Origin: CAYWBU01 sp942491525
GTDB lineage: Bacteria > Desulfobacterota > Desulfomonilia > UBA1062
Assembly (NCBI GenBank): GCA_942491525.1
Contig: CALOBW010000030.1
Coordinates: 448,292-512,291, forward strand
Direction: 5' to 3'
DNA: 64,000 nucleotides
Below, one piece after another: positions 1 through 8,814 of the stretch. Every line of letters starts with the position of its first letter. Position 1 is the stretch's first letter. Under the pieces are notes generated by a model. It did no database searches. It was not told the DNA's origin and saw nothing but the letters and a program-made list of their open reading frames with translations. Position numbers and translations under genes: made by a program.

Positions 1-483
1 CGGGGTGAATGAGGCCGTGATGGCATCTGCCGGCAGAGCGCCGTCAATCGCCACGCTCTCATCCAGCGTAAAACTGCCGGCACCATCAGCTTTGATCGAC
101 GTAAGCAGAATCCCCGTACTATCAGTGTGGACCTGCAGGTAGTCACCGGCAATGTCAGGATCGGGCAGCAGGACCGCGGTCTGCGCCCGGTTTCCGCCGG
201 TCATTGTCGTCGTCAGAACCTTGCCGCTGCCGTCATATAAACTCCGGCCGTCCCCGAAGAGCTGCAGATTGCCGGCAGCGTCAGAAAGGCAGATGCGTGA
301 TGAGGAGTTCAGCCCGGACAGATCGATTCCAGTCACCTCCTGGGGAACCCCGGCAGCATTCAAATCTTCAAAATCATAAATATTCTGACCGGTAACCCAG
401 TAGCGCGCCTCACCACCGGCCATGGCCAGTGACGGCAGAGCCATTACTGCAAGTATAAGACAGGTCCTGATTAGACGTTGCAT
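1..483 (-). CDS. Secreted protein, 5' part only (runs off left edge)
   Basis: This is the first 161 codons of a minus-strand gene whose 3' part lies outside the window. It starts at an ATG at 483, preceded by GGAGGGAAT. Residues 1-22 form a signal peptide (MQRLIRTC then a hydrophobic core ending in SLAMA), so the product is exported. The mature start contains LSDAAGNLQLFGDG, SLYDGSGKVL, then TAVLLPDPDIAGDYLQVHTD. That order (short prose-like strand, SDAxGNLxLFxDG, vyDxxxxvm, then a pdP..xYlxvhtd strand) resembles the N-terminal beta-propeller-like repeat of large secreted surface proteins, such as those known from Bacteroidetes. The similarity is from memory and the function is unknown. Confidence 0.8.
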   Translation of the reverse strand, partial: MQRLIRTCLILAVMALPSLAMAGGEARYWVTGQNIYDFEDLNAAGVPQEVTGIDLSGLNSSSRICLSDAAGNLQLFGDGRSLYDGSGKVLTTTMTGGNRAQTAVLLPDPDIAGDYLQVHTDSTGILLTSIKADGAGSFTLDESVAIDGALPADAITASFTP

Positions 484-637
484 ATTCCCTCCTGATCTCC
501 ATTCCGGTATGCCAGCAGCAACCATAAAATCTATCGGAAGGCTCATAAGCCGCCTCCACGGACAATTTACCCCTGAGTAACAAATGAGTAACGCTCATTG
601 CCGAGCTGAAGATCAGCCAAAGAAATTCAGCCGCCCC

Positions 638-666
638 TGTACCCAATCCGCCTTTAATGTTATACT
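638..666 (+). promoter_or_regulatory. Candidate promoter, leaderless layout
   Basis: A good -10 hexamer TATACT (661-666) ends 7 nt before the ATG at 674, so transcription would start at about the A of the start codon. The -35 (TGTACC, 638-643, 17-bp spacer) is weak. No Shine-Dalgarno precedes the gene. Confidence 0.4.
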
Positions 667-673
667 GTTGCGC

Positions 674-988
674 ATGAGTATCTTCTATTTCCTATTTGAA
701 GTCGTGCCTTCGCCCGAAGGTGAGAATTTTGACCAGTACGGCGGGGCCTTTGTCTCCTGCTGGGTTCAGGACCAGGAGTCAGAAACGGCCCGCGAGGTCG
801 CCATCGCGGCGGTGCAGCAGGACGGCTGGCTGGTTGAGGAGCTCAAGGAGGCCTATGTGGCAGATGAAAGTTTCTATGAGGATGATATTACCCTGATGGA
901 GGCCTATAAGCAGGCCACCCAGGAGGGTCAGAGCTACATCTACTTCACCTGGACTCCCGAGCCCCAGTCCGGCGACACAATCCACTGA
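674..988 (+). CDS. Conserved small protein of unknown function (104 aa)
   Basis: This is a short acidic cytosolic protein with no signal peptide or membrane segment. It begins MSIFYFLFEVVPSP and has the spaced motif CW, then a run of acidic residues and Ala, then QDGWLVEELKEAYV, then a Tyr/acidic stretch and YIYFTWTP at the end. I recall a widespread uncharacterised family with the same order (CW...GW.v..leE...v...Y), but cannot name it. The reading frame is open upstream to an ATG at 584, but that extra 30-residue stretch looks non-coding and the family-like start is at 674. The gene is divergent from the secreted-protein gene and convergent with the GNAT gene, with only 4 nt between stops. 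Confidence 0.75.
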   Translation: MSIFYFLFEVVPSPEGENFDQYGGAFVSCWVQDQESETAREVAIAAVQQDGWLVEELKEAYVADESFYEDDITLMEAYKQATQEGQSYIYFTWTPEPQSGDTIH

Positions 989-992
989 GAGC

Positions 993-1481
993 CTAAGCCC
1001 TCAGTTCAAGCTCACAGTAGGTGTAGGTCTCGCCTGAGCCGAACCAGTTGGCATATTCGGAGAGGGGCCGGCCGCCCAGGCTGATGAAGTTCTTCAGCGA
1101 TCCGTTGCCGCGGAAGTGCCCCCCCAGCCTGCTGAAACCGCCATCTGCGGCCCGGCCGATAAAGTTGTGCAGCAGCTCACGGCCAAAGCCCTGGTTCTGG
1201 AACTGAGGCATGGTCACGATATTGAAGAGGTAGATCAGCTCAGAACTGCCCTCGAGCTGCAACTGACGGCAGTAGTCGCCCGCCGGCGAGAAACCGAGCA
1301 CATTTCCCACATAGCAATCTTCATGAAAGGCGACGATTCCCATTGCACCGGACTGCATCAAGGCATCCAGATAATCGTCGCGGCTTTCACGCATCTCCTC
1401 GGCAAAGATCTCCTCGGAGGCCATGATATGATACTGAAACCGGTCAAAATTGGTGGAGGTCAGATCGACAAGATCAAGCAC
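993..1481 (-). CDS. GNAT-family N-acetyltransferase
   Basis: A single-domain acetyltransferase of 162 aa. The acetyl-CoA-binding core is LFNIVTMPQFQNQGFGRELL at about residues 85-104, matching motif A (beta4, Q/RxxGxG/A pyrophosphate loop, alpha3) of GNAT enzymes. The substrate cannot be read from the sequence. Its GTG start lies inside the last codons of the SET-domain gene (8-nt overlap), so the two are almost certainly co-transcribed and translationally coupled. It is the last gene of the minus-strand set running from 6144 to 993. Acetyltransferases are recurrent partners of amino-acid ligases in predicted peptide-modification operons, so it may act on the product of that pathway; this is inference. 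Confidence 0.85.
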   Translation of the reverse strand: MLDLVDLTSTNFDRFQYHIMASEEIFAEEMRESRDDYLDALMQSGAMGIVAFHEDCYVGNVLGFSPAGDYCRQLQLEGSSELIYLFNIVTMPQFQNQGFGRELLHNFIGRAADGGFSRLGGHFRGNGSLKNFISLGGRPLSEYANWFGSGETYTYCELELRA

Positions 1482-2070
1482 GGCCGCCCCCGAAGAAGCA
1501 GTTCAGGATCGAATCGTGCTGACACTCGCCCCGGGCGATACGCCCGGCCAGCTCCAGATAGTCCGCCCCGATCAGATGACTCAAGGGCTGCTCAAGCCTA
1601 TCAAAGGTGCTGAAGGCCTCGGCCAGCTGCAGATCCCACTCCTGATGGTGGTGCAGCAGGTCATCAGGCATGACCATGCAGCGCTCCGAGCCCGGCTCCG
1701 GCAGGCATTCAAAGGGCTCAATGATATTGAAGTAACCATAATCATTGGTCATCTGCTGGCCGGGCTGGATATCGCAAATGGCCAGCTCAAACTGATAGGG
1801 CGTGGTCATGTTGGTGGGCTTGAAGCTGTGATTGATGAAACGCGTATTGTCCCAGCAGAAGACCCACTCACCGTTACGGTTGCGGAAGCAGTACTTCTCA
1901 AGGATCTCCTGATAGACCGGCGCCATGGCTCTGACATCTGACTCCTGGTAGACGCGGTCGAGCCGGTCCTGAACCCAGACCACCGTGCCGCGGGGAATCA
2001 GACGGGTCGCAAAAACGCCGCTGCCCATCTCAGGGCTGATAAAGCGCACTTCAGTATCGGGATGAAGCAT
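1474..2070 (-). CDS. SET-domain protein (putative protein lysine methyltransferase)
   Basis: This 198-residue protein has the diagnostic SET motifs: GSGVFATRLIPRGTVVW (residues about 16-32, the GxGlfA.r.I..G..v strand), RFINHSFKPTNM (about 80-91, the NHS motif that binds AdoMet) and ELAICDIQPGQQMTNDYGYF (about 96-115, the I..G.E.t.dYg segment forming the pseudoknot). SET proteins usually methylate lysine with S-adenosylmethionine; bacterial targets are mostly unknown. An SD (AAGGAG) precedes the ATG at 2070. The C-terminal 80 residues are helical and family-specific. It overlaps the GNAT gene and lies 103 bp downstream of the N-formylglutamate amidohydrolase gene, so it may be a late member of the same operon. 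A methyltransferase plus an acetyltransferase next to peptide ligases is unusual. Confidence 0.85.
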   Translation of the reverse strand: MLHPDTEVRFISPEMGSGVFATRLIPRGTVVWVQDRLDRVYQESDVRAMAPVYQEILEKYCFRNRNGEWVFCWDNTRFINHSFKPTNMTTPYQFELAICDIQPGQQMTNDYGYFNIIEPFECLPEPGSERCMVMPDDLLHHHQEWDLQLAEAFSTFDRLEQPLSHLIGADYLELAGRIARGECQHDSILNCFFGGGRA

Positions 2071-2843
2071 TAAAACTCCTTAAGTTACGGCCACTTATCA
2101 GCGCGGAAGGCGCAGTGGCGTAACAGTTATAATTCCGCCATCTACTGCCAGTTGAAATGCATGTCAAGCCCATTTATTGACGCAGATAAGTGCCTGATAT
2201 AGCTGCGTTTATGATTGCAACCACAATTTTATCAAGCAGGGCAGTCCACTGGTCGCTGCCGCTGAACCAGACCGCCTGATTCAGCTCGATCTCAAGGCCC
2301 AGATACCTGTCAGCCGGCAGCTCCTTACGCAGCCTGGTCGGCAGCCCGTCGCTGATGCCGCGGTAGGGGTAGTTGCGCCGGGTTCTGACGCCGGTCAGAT
2401 TGCGCTGCAGCTGGAGAGCAAAATCTTTTTCAGGCCGGCGCGAAGGATCATAGAGCAGGCCGACGGTCGTGTTGCGCAGCTCATCATTCAGGATCGGCGT
2501 AAAAGAGTGAATCGCCAGATGAATGGTCGGCTGCCGGGTATATTCCAGCAGCTGCCGGTAGTGGGGCTCATAGTACTGCTCAATGATATGCCGCTTCTCT
2601 CTGGGGCTGAGCTGGCCCGTGATCTCAGAAAAGAGCCGGCGGCTGCGGTTGAGATCGACCAGCAGGCGCGAGATCCTGGCTTCGACCAGGGGCGCCTCAA
2701 GCTGCCGGGCCAGATAGCGGGCCGCCTCCAGAGCGCCGGGATCCCAGCCCCGGTGGCTCTCCAGCAGCTGCTCGGCGCCGTCAAAGAGCGAGGCGTAGCA
2801 GGCCGGAATGCGGTTGCCGCCGTGCTCGCAGCTGATCAGAAAG

Positions 2844-3974
<1,131 letters not shown>

Positions 3975-3976
3975 AC

Positions 3977-5449
3977 CTATCTCCGGCGCGGGCCCTTGCG
4001 CTTTTCGATGCGTTCCAGGAATGTCCGCATCACTGCCCTGTAGAGCTCATCCCCCAGCACCTGGTCTTCAACCTGATAGTCGACACTGGGATTATCATTG
4101 ACCTCGATGATGTAGCTGCGGTTCTTGACCTGCTTGATATCGACGCCGTAAAAACCGTCACCGATCTGATTGGCGGCCCTGAGCGCCTGGCGCACCACGC
4201 TGGCCGGGGCATCCTCAACCGGCAGGGTTTCATAATCACCGCTGAAGGTCTGACCCTCATCCTGCTTGTAGATCTGCCAGTGCCCGCCGGCCATATAGTA
4301 TTTGCAGGCGTAGAGCGGCTTGCGGTCCAGAATGCCGATGCGCCAGTCAAAATCGGTCGGAATGAACTCCTGGGCGATGATGATGGCCGACTTATTGAAG
4401 AAGAGTTCCGATTCAGCCATGAACTCATCATCATTGCTGACCTTGACCACCCCCAGCGAGAAGGCGCTGTCCGGCTGCTTCAGAATCACCGGATAGGTCA
4501 GCTGACGCATGATGCGCCGCCGGTTCTGGCGGTGAACCGTGATGGTGCGCGGAATCGGGATCCGGCAGTGCCTGAGCATTTCGGCCAGATAGACCTTGTT
4601 GGTGCAGCGTAAAATCGAGAGCGGATCGTCGATCACCACCATGCCCTCGGCTTCAGCCTTGCGCGCAAAACGGTAGGTGTGGTGGTTGACGTTGGTGGTC
4701 TCGCGGATGAAGAGCGCATCAAACTCCACCAGCCGGTTGAGATCATCCCGGCCGATCAGCTCCGCATTCAGGTCAAGGTGTTCGGCGGCGCGCATGAAGT
4801 TGCGCATGGCGCGTTTGTCAGAGGGCGGCGTGGCGTCATAATCGTTGGTCAGGATCGCCAGATCATAGCGGAATGTCCGCTTGCTGCGCGGCCGCACCGG
4901 CCGGTTGCCGAAATAGTCCCGGGCCGCCTCAATCACGAACTCCTTATGCTCCTGGGGAATATCATTGGCCGCGATGGGGCTAATGGACTGCAGGCTCCAC
5001 TTCTCATTGACCCGCACAAAGATGGCCCGCAGCAGCGGCGTCTCAAAGAGCTGGTAGAGCCGGCTGCTGAGGCGGTCATAGCGTTTGGCCAGATTGCGCC
5101 CGAAATAGATGCTGAGGGCAAATTTATCCGAGACGAGCGGCTTCAGACTCTTCTGAATCAGTTCATCCAGGTCGCCCGAAATGAGGCGCGCCGACGAGCG
5201 GGTGCGCATATCCTGAATCGTCAGCACCGTCGGCAGCGGTTTATGGCCGCGGGCGGCCGCCAGCAGCGAGACGTAGTAGCCGTAACTCTGATACTGGTAG
5301 GAGCGGCAGAGGTTGAAGATGCGCAGATTCTTAAGGCTGCCGTAGAGCTCATCATCAAGATAGTGCCGGGCGCTGACCACCTTGACATCCGGGATGTCGA
5401 ACTGCCAGTCAGCCGGATTATTGACAACGATCAGGGTGCCGGGCTTCAT
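3977..5449 (-). CDS. RimK-like ATP-grasp ligase with RLAN-type N-terminal domain
   Basis: A 490-residue protein. Residues 1 to about 165 resemble the RimK-like ATP-grasp N-terminal (RLAN) domain described for a distinct ligase group (FNLCRSYQYQSYGYYVSLLA at about 46-65). Residues about 190-480 form a RimK-type ATP-grasp core: DALFIRETTNVNHHTYRFA, PVILKQPDSAFSLGVVKV (ATP-binding Lys and flexible loop), AQEFIPTDFDWRIGILD, and YGVDIKQ followed by IIEVNDNPSVDYQVED, whose E-x-N is the Mg-binding pair. RimK enzymes add glutamate or related residues to a carboxylate using ATP. Its ATG overlaps the stop of the C39-like gene by 4 nt. The combination with GCS2, an amidohydrolase and a peptidase matches the predicted peptide-synthesis operons described by Iyer, Aravind and colleagues in 2009; the product is not known. 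Confidence 0.88.
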   Translation of the reverse strand: MKPGTLIVVNNPADWQFDIPDVKVVSARHYLDDELYGSLKNLRIFNLCRSYQYQSYGYYVSLLAAARGHKPLPTVLTIQDMRTRSSARLISGDLDELIQKSLKPLVSDKFALSIYFGRNLAKRYDRLSSRLYQLFETPLLRAIFVRVNEKWSLQSISPIAANDIPQEHKEFVIEAARDYFGNRPVRPRSKRTFRYDLAILTNDYDATPPSDKRAMRNFMRAAEHLDLNAELIGRDDLNRLVEFDALFIRETTNVNHHTYRFARKAEAEGMVVIDDPLSILRCTNKVYLAEMLRHCRIPIPRTITVHRQNRRRIMRQLTYPVILKQPDSAFSLGVVKVSNDDEFMAESELFFNKSAIIIAQEFIPTDFDWRIGILDRKPLYACKYYMAGGHWQIYKQDEGQTFSGDYETLPVEDAPASVVRQALRAANQIGDGFYGVDIKQVKNRSYIIEVNDNPSVDYQVEDQVLGDELYRAVMRTFLERIEKRKGPRRR

Positions 5450-6144
5450 TGGCCGGGCTCGATAACCAGCAGTTTGGCATCATAGGACATTACACCTAGA
5501 AAAATGGCTCCGATCAATCTGTTCATGGGTACCTCATAATAGTTGGTTGGCGCCACCGGGTTGGGCAGCAGGGGGTCGGCGATGCGCACGGTGCGGCGCT
5601 CGCTGTCATAACCGCAAATCACCACGAAGTGGCCGCAGGCCTCACCGCGCAGATCATCATAATCGGTTGCGGTCTCGCGCGGGCAGCGGTAGAGATAGGT
5701 GGCGCTCAGGCCCACGATGATGGGGTTGCCGCGCTTTATGTAGTGACTGATCAGCCTGGAGGAGAGGTCGTCAAAGTGCAGCTGCCCGCCGAGATCGAAA
5801 AACCTGAAATAGGCCTCGGTGGCGCGGTGCAGCTTGGGATCCTGCTTATACTCCAGCTGCAGCTCAAGCTTTGCGCGGATCGCCGGGATATCGTACTGCG
5901 CCCAGGTCGGATCAAAGATGGTCAGATTGTAGGAGTAGATATGCGCATTGTAGCCGCGCGCCAGGGCATGATTGGCCAGGTAGGCCGCCAGGGTGCCGCC
6001 TTCGGCCAGCATGTCAACCTCCGCAACCACCCGCTCCAGAGGAATCCCGTCATTGTAGTGGCCGTAGACCGCCTGCAGGCAGGTCGGCCCGCAGGTTTCA
6101 TCACTCGGCTGAGTAGCTATATCAAGCTCAATAACTCTCTTCAT
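5446..6144 (-). CDS. C39-like papain-fold cysteine peptidase
   Basis: This 232-residue protein resembles the family annotated as peptidase C39-like (formerly DUF3335), which is often encoded beside RimK-like ligases. The N terminus carries QPSDETCGPTCLQAVYGHY: the nucleophile Cys18 in the CGxTC motif of C39/papain-fold enzymes, with an upstream Gln for the oxyanion hole. The His is in EACGHFVVICGY (about residue 171), followed by IADPL containing the likely Asp. There is no signal peptide, so it is cytosolic. I place the start at the ATG at 6144; the frame is open to a TTG at 6198, but the extra 18 residues look like leader sequence. No clear SD is present. It heads the operon and probably cleaves or ligates the peptide made by the two ligases. 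Confidence 0.8.
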   Translation of the reverse strand: MKRVIELDIATQPSDETCGPTCLQAVYGHYNDGIPLERVVAEVDMLAEGGTLAAYLANHALARGYNAHIYSYNLTIFDPTWAQYDIPAIRAKLELQLEYKQDPKLHRATEAYFRFFDLGGQLHFDDLSSRLISHYIKRGNPIIVGLSATYLYRCPRETATDYDDLRGEACGHFVVICGYDSERRTVRIADPLLPNPVAPTNYYEVPMNRLIGAIFLGVMSYDAKLLVIEPGQ

Positions 6145-6349
6145 ATCTAAGTGCGCTATTACGCCTATACATCTTAAAAGTATAGCCAGAAAATGCAAGA
6201 TGCATAAATTATTAATCGCTGTATATCCGGGGTATTACACAGGATATTCAGCGGCCGGCACGCCGGCGCGAAATGATGATCCGAAATGATCTTGTCGGGC
6301 TGCTTCAGCCGGGGTATATTCCCATCATAACTATGATCAGGAGCCGGAC

Positions 6350-7222
6350 TTGAAGAGAGAAGACACAATCTATCAACCCTCCACCGCAACCTATGTCATC
6401 AGCATTTTTGAAATACTTCTGGGCAGCATCCTCTGCGCCGTGGCCATGAAGGGCATCCTGCTGCCCCACGGTTTTCTGAATGCCGGCTTTGCCGGCCTGG
6501 CCATGATCATCCACTATGTACAGCCGAGCCTCTCCCTGGCCCTGATCTACCTGCTGCTCAATGTGCCGCTCTTCATCATGGGCTGGCGCTGGGTCAGCCG
6601 GCGCTTTTTCTTTTTCAGCCTCTTCGGCATGCTGGTCTTCAGCGCCGCCATCCAGCTCATCAACCTCAATATCCCGGTCGAGGACCAGCTGCTGAGCGCC
6701 ATCCTGGCCGGCATCATCGGCGGCATCGGCAGCGGCATCATCCTGCGCTCACTGGGCTCGGCCGGCGGCACCGACATTCTGGGCGTCATCCTGCTCAAAA
6801 AATTCTCGGTGCGGCTGGGAACCACGGTCCTGATCTTCAACAGCGTCATCCTGGGCACCGCGGCCATGATCTTCTCCATTGACGCCGCCATCTGCACCAT
6901 GATCTACATCTATGTCTCCTCCCAGATCATGGACCTGGTGGTCACCGGTCTGAGCAAGCGCAAAAGCATCCTGATCATTTCGGAAGAGTGGCAGACCATC
7001 GCCCAAGCCATCATGCAGCAGGAGCGCCGCGGCCTGACCATCATCGAGGCCCGCGGCGCCTATGCCAACGACTCCAAACAGATCCTCTACGCCATCATCG
7101 CCCACCGCGATCTGCCGGGCATCAAGCGCCTGATCACATCGATCGATCCGCAGGCCTTCGTGGTCATCAACGACACCCTGGAGGTCATGGGCCAGCGCAT
7201 GGGCAATCAGCCACATTGGTAG
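6350..7222 (+). CDS. YitT-family membrane protein (DUF161 + DUF2179)
   Basis: This 290-residue protein has about five or six membrane segments in residues 15-215 (for example ISIFEILLGSILCAVAMKGI, AILAGIIGGIGSGIILRSLG and the GSAGGTDILGVIL turn typical of the family), then a cytosolic domain at about 215-285 containing IIEARGAYANDSKQILYAII and DPQAFVVINDTLEVMGQRMG, which is the DUF2179 ligand-binding-like domain. The function of YitT proteins is unknown. The start is TTG at 6350: AGGAG lies at 6339-6343, 6 nt upstream, and no in-frame ATG fits. The gene is divergent from the peptidase/ligase operon and is followed 101 nt later by the RimK fusion gene. Confidence 0.88.
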   Translation: MKREDTIYQPSTATYVISIFEILLGSILCAVAMKGILLPHGFLNAGFAGLAMIIHYVQPSLSLALIYLLLNVPLFIMGWRWVSRRFFFFSLFGMLVFSAAIQLINLNIPVEDQLLSAILAGIIGGIGSGIILRSLGSAGGTDILGVILLKKFSVRLGTTVLIFNSVILGTAAMIFSIDAAICTMIYIYVSSQIMDLVVTGLSKRKSILIISEEWQTIAQAIMQQERRGLTIIEARGAYANDSKQILYAIIAHRDLPGIKRLITSIDPQAFVVINDTLEVMGQRMGNQPHW

Positions 7223-7227
7223 TATTT

Positions 7228-7310
7228 CAGATACGTTATATGCAGGTACAAAAAAAAGCTGGCCCCGGCGGCATTTTATGGTAAGGGCTCGATACAAAAT
7301 AACGTATCTG
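7228..7310 (+). repeat. 12-bp perfect inverted repeat ending at a Shine-Dalgarno
   Basis: CAGATACGTTAT (7228-7239) and its exact reverse complement ATAACGTATCTG (7299-7310) flank 59 nt. The second arm runs directly into CAGGAGA, the SD of the ligase gene starting at 7324. Folded as RNA, the stem would bring the SD next to a long hairpin, so this could be a translational switch or a bipartite protein-binding site. No terminator-like T-run follows it. Confidence 0.55.
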
Positions 7311-7323
7311 CAGGAGAACGGTT

Positions 7324-8715
7324 ATGGACAGTTCCAGAATTATCATCGGCAGCGAAGAGTGGTGTTCAATCCCCAACATCGGCGTCCATGCCATCAAGGC
7401 CCGGGTTGATTCCGGCGCCAAAACATCCGCCATTCATGCATTCAACATTCATCCCTTCAGGAAGAATGATGATCTCTGGGTCAGCTTTGAGGTCCACCCG
7501 CTGCAGAAAAACCGCAAGGTGGTCATCCGCTGCGAAGCCCAGGTCGTTGACCGCCGCAGCGTCAAGAGTTCCACCGGCATCAGCGAGAAGCGCTACGTCA
7601 TCCGTGAAAACATCTGCATCGGCCATAAAACTTTCGAGATCGAACTGACGCTGACCAACCGCGACTCCATGGGCTACCGCATGCTGCTGGGCCGCGAAGC
7701 CATGAACAAACGCATGCTGGTAGACCCCTCGGCGGCCTTCTGCCTCGGCCGGCGCGCGGACAGTGAGATCCAGCAGCAGTACGCCGAAAACCAGCGGGTC
7801 AATACCGGGCTCAAGATCGCCCTGCTGGCCAGCAACCCCAACCTCTACAGCAACCAGCGCATCATCGAGGCCGGTGAGGAGCGCGGCCATGAGATGATCT
7901 TCCTCAACATGCGCCACTGCTACATGAAGCTTGACACCGTGCAGCCCGAGGTGCACCACCGCGGCGAACAGATCATCAATGACCTGGATGCGGTCATTCC
8001 GCGCATCAAGCCCAGCATGACCCTCTACGGCTGCGCCCTGGCGCGCCAGTTCGAATCCATGGGCGTCTATGTGCTCAACTCGGCCGCCGCCATCAGCCAG
8101 TCGCGCGACAAACTCTTCTCATCCCAGCTCTTCATGAAGAACGGCCTGCCCACCCCGGTGACCGGCTTCGCCAACTCGCCGCTGGACACCAACGACATGA
8201 TCAACATGGTCGGCGGCGCGCCGCTGGTCATGAAGCTGCTGGAAGGCACCCAGGGCAAGGGCGTGGTTCTGGCGGAAACCAAGAAGGCCGCCGAGAGCGT
8301 CATCGACGCCTTCAAGAGCCTCAAGGTCAACCTGCTGGTGCAGGAGTTCATCAAGGAGGCCGACGGTAAGGATCTGCGCTGCTTCGTGGTGGGCGGCAAG
8401 GTTGTGGCCGCCATCCAGCGCGAAGCCGCGGCCGGCGAATTCAGGGCCAACCTGCACCAGGGCGGCCGGGCCTCGATCGTCAAGCTGACCCCCGAGGAGC
8501 GCAAACTCTCCCTCAAGGCCGCCAAGGTCCTGGGGCTGGACGTCTCCGGCGTCGACATCATCCGTTCCCACCGCGGGCCGCTGCTGCTGGAGGTCAACTC
8601 CAGCCCGGGCCTCGAGGGCATCGAGGCGGCCACCGGCAAGGATGTCGCCGGCATGATGATCAGCGCCATCGAAAAGAGGCTGGGCTGGCAGAGACCCCTG
8701 CCCGAGGCAGGCTAG
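7324..8715 (+). CDS. Retropepsin-like (RimB-type) domain fused to RimK-type glutamate ligase
   Basis: This 463-residue protein joins two domains. Residues 1 to about 145 are the retropepsin-like domain annotated as ATP-dependent zinc protease (RimB-like): GSEEWCSIPNIGVHAIKARV leads to the active-site-like D29-S30-G31 in DSGAKTSAIHAF, and ends with YRMLLGREAM. Residues about 165-460 are a RimK/LysX-type ATP-grasp ligase: KIALLASNPNLYSNQRIIEA, VMKLLEGTQGKGVVLAET (ATP loop), VQEFIKEADGKDLRCFVVGG and LLLEVNSSPGLEGIEAATGK (Mg-binding E-x-N). RimK adds glutamates to ribosomal protein S6 in E. coli, and in pseudomonads rimB and rimK are separate neighbouring genes; here they are fused. The SD is AGGAGA. 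The plausible target is S6 or another protein C terminus. Confidence 0.9.
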   Translation: MDSSRIIIGSEEWCSIPNIGVHAIKARVDSGAKTSAIHAFNIHPFRKNDDLWVSFEVHPLQKNRKVVIRCEAQVVDRRSVKSSTGISEKRYVIRENICIGHKTFEIELTLTNRDSMGYRMLLGREAMNKRMLVDPSAAFCLGRRADSEIQQQYAENQRVNTGLKIALLASNPNLYSNQRIIEAGEERGHEMIFLNMRHCYMKLDTVQPEVHHRGEQIINDLDAVIPRIKPSMTLYGCALARQFESMGVYVLNSAAAISQSRDKLFSSQLFMKNGLPTPVTGFANSPLDTNDMINMVGGAPLVMKLLEGTQGKGVVLAETKKAAESVIDAFKSLKVNLLVQEFIKEADGKDLRCFVVGGKVVAAIQREAAAGEFRANLHQGGRASIVKLTPEERKLSLKAAKVLGLDVSGVDIIRSHRGPLLLEVNSSPGLEGIEAATGKDVAGMMISAIEKRLGWQRPLPEAG

Positions 8716-8745
8716 GCCGATGCCAGCCTGCCAAGTTTATTAATA
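8706..8745 (+). terminator. Terminator-like hairpin after the RimB-RimK gene
   Basis: GGCAGGCT (8706-8713) pairs perfectly with AGCCTGCC (8725-8732) across an 11-nt loop. It is followed by AAGTTTATTAATATTT. The stem begins inside the last codons of the ligase gene. Confidence 0.5.
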
Positions 8746-8776
8746 TTTTTAATAATCATCTTTACCGCATTCCCTC

Positions 8777-8805
8777 TTGTCAGGCCGGGCTTATACAAGT
8801 TACTA
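8777..8805 (+). promoter_or_regulatory. Candidate sigma70-type promoter of rapA, leaderless layout
   Basis: TTGTCA (8777-8782), a 17-bp spacer and TTACTA (8800-8805). The ATG at 8815 lies 9 nt after the -10, so the transcript would begin within about 3 nt of the start codon. There is no SD. Confidence 0.45.
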
Positions 8806-8814
8806 AGGCCCGCT

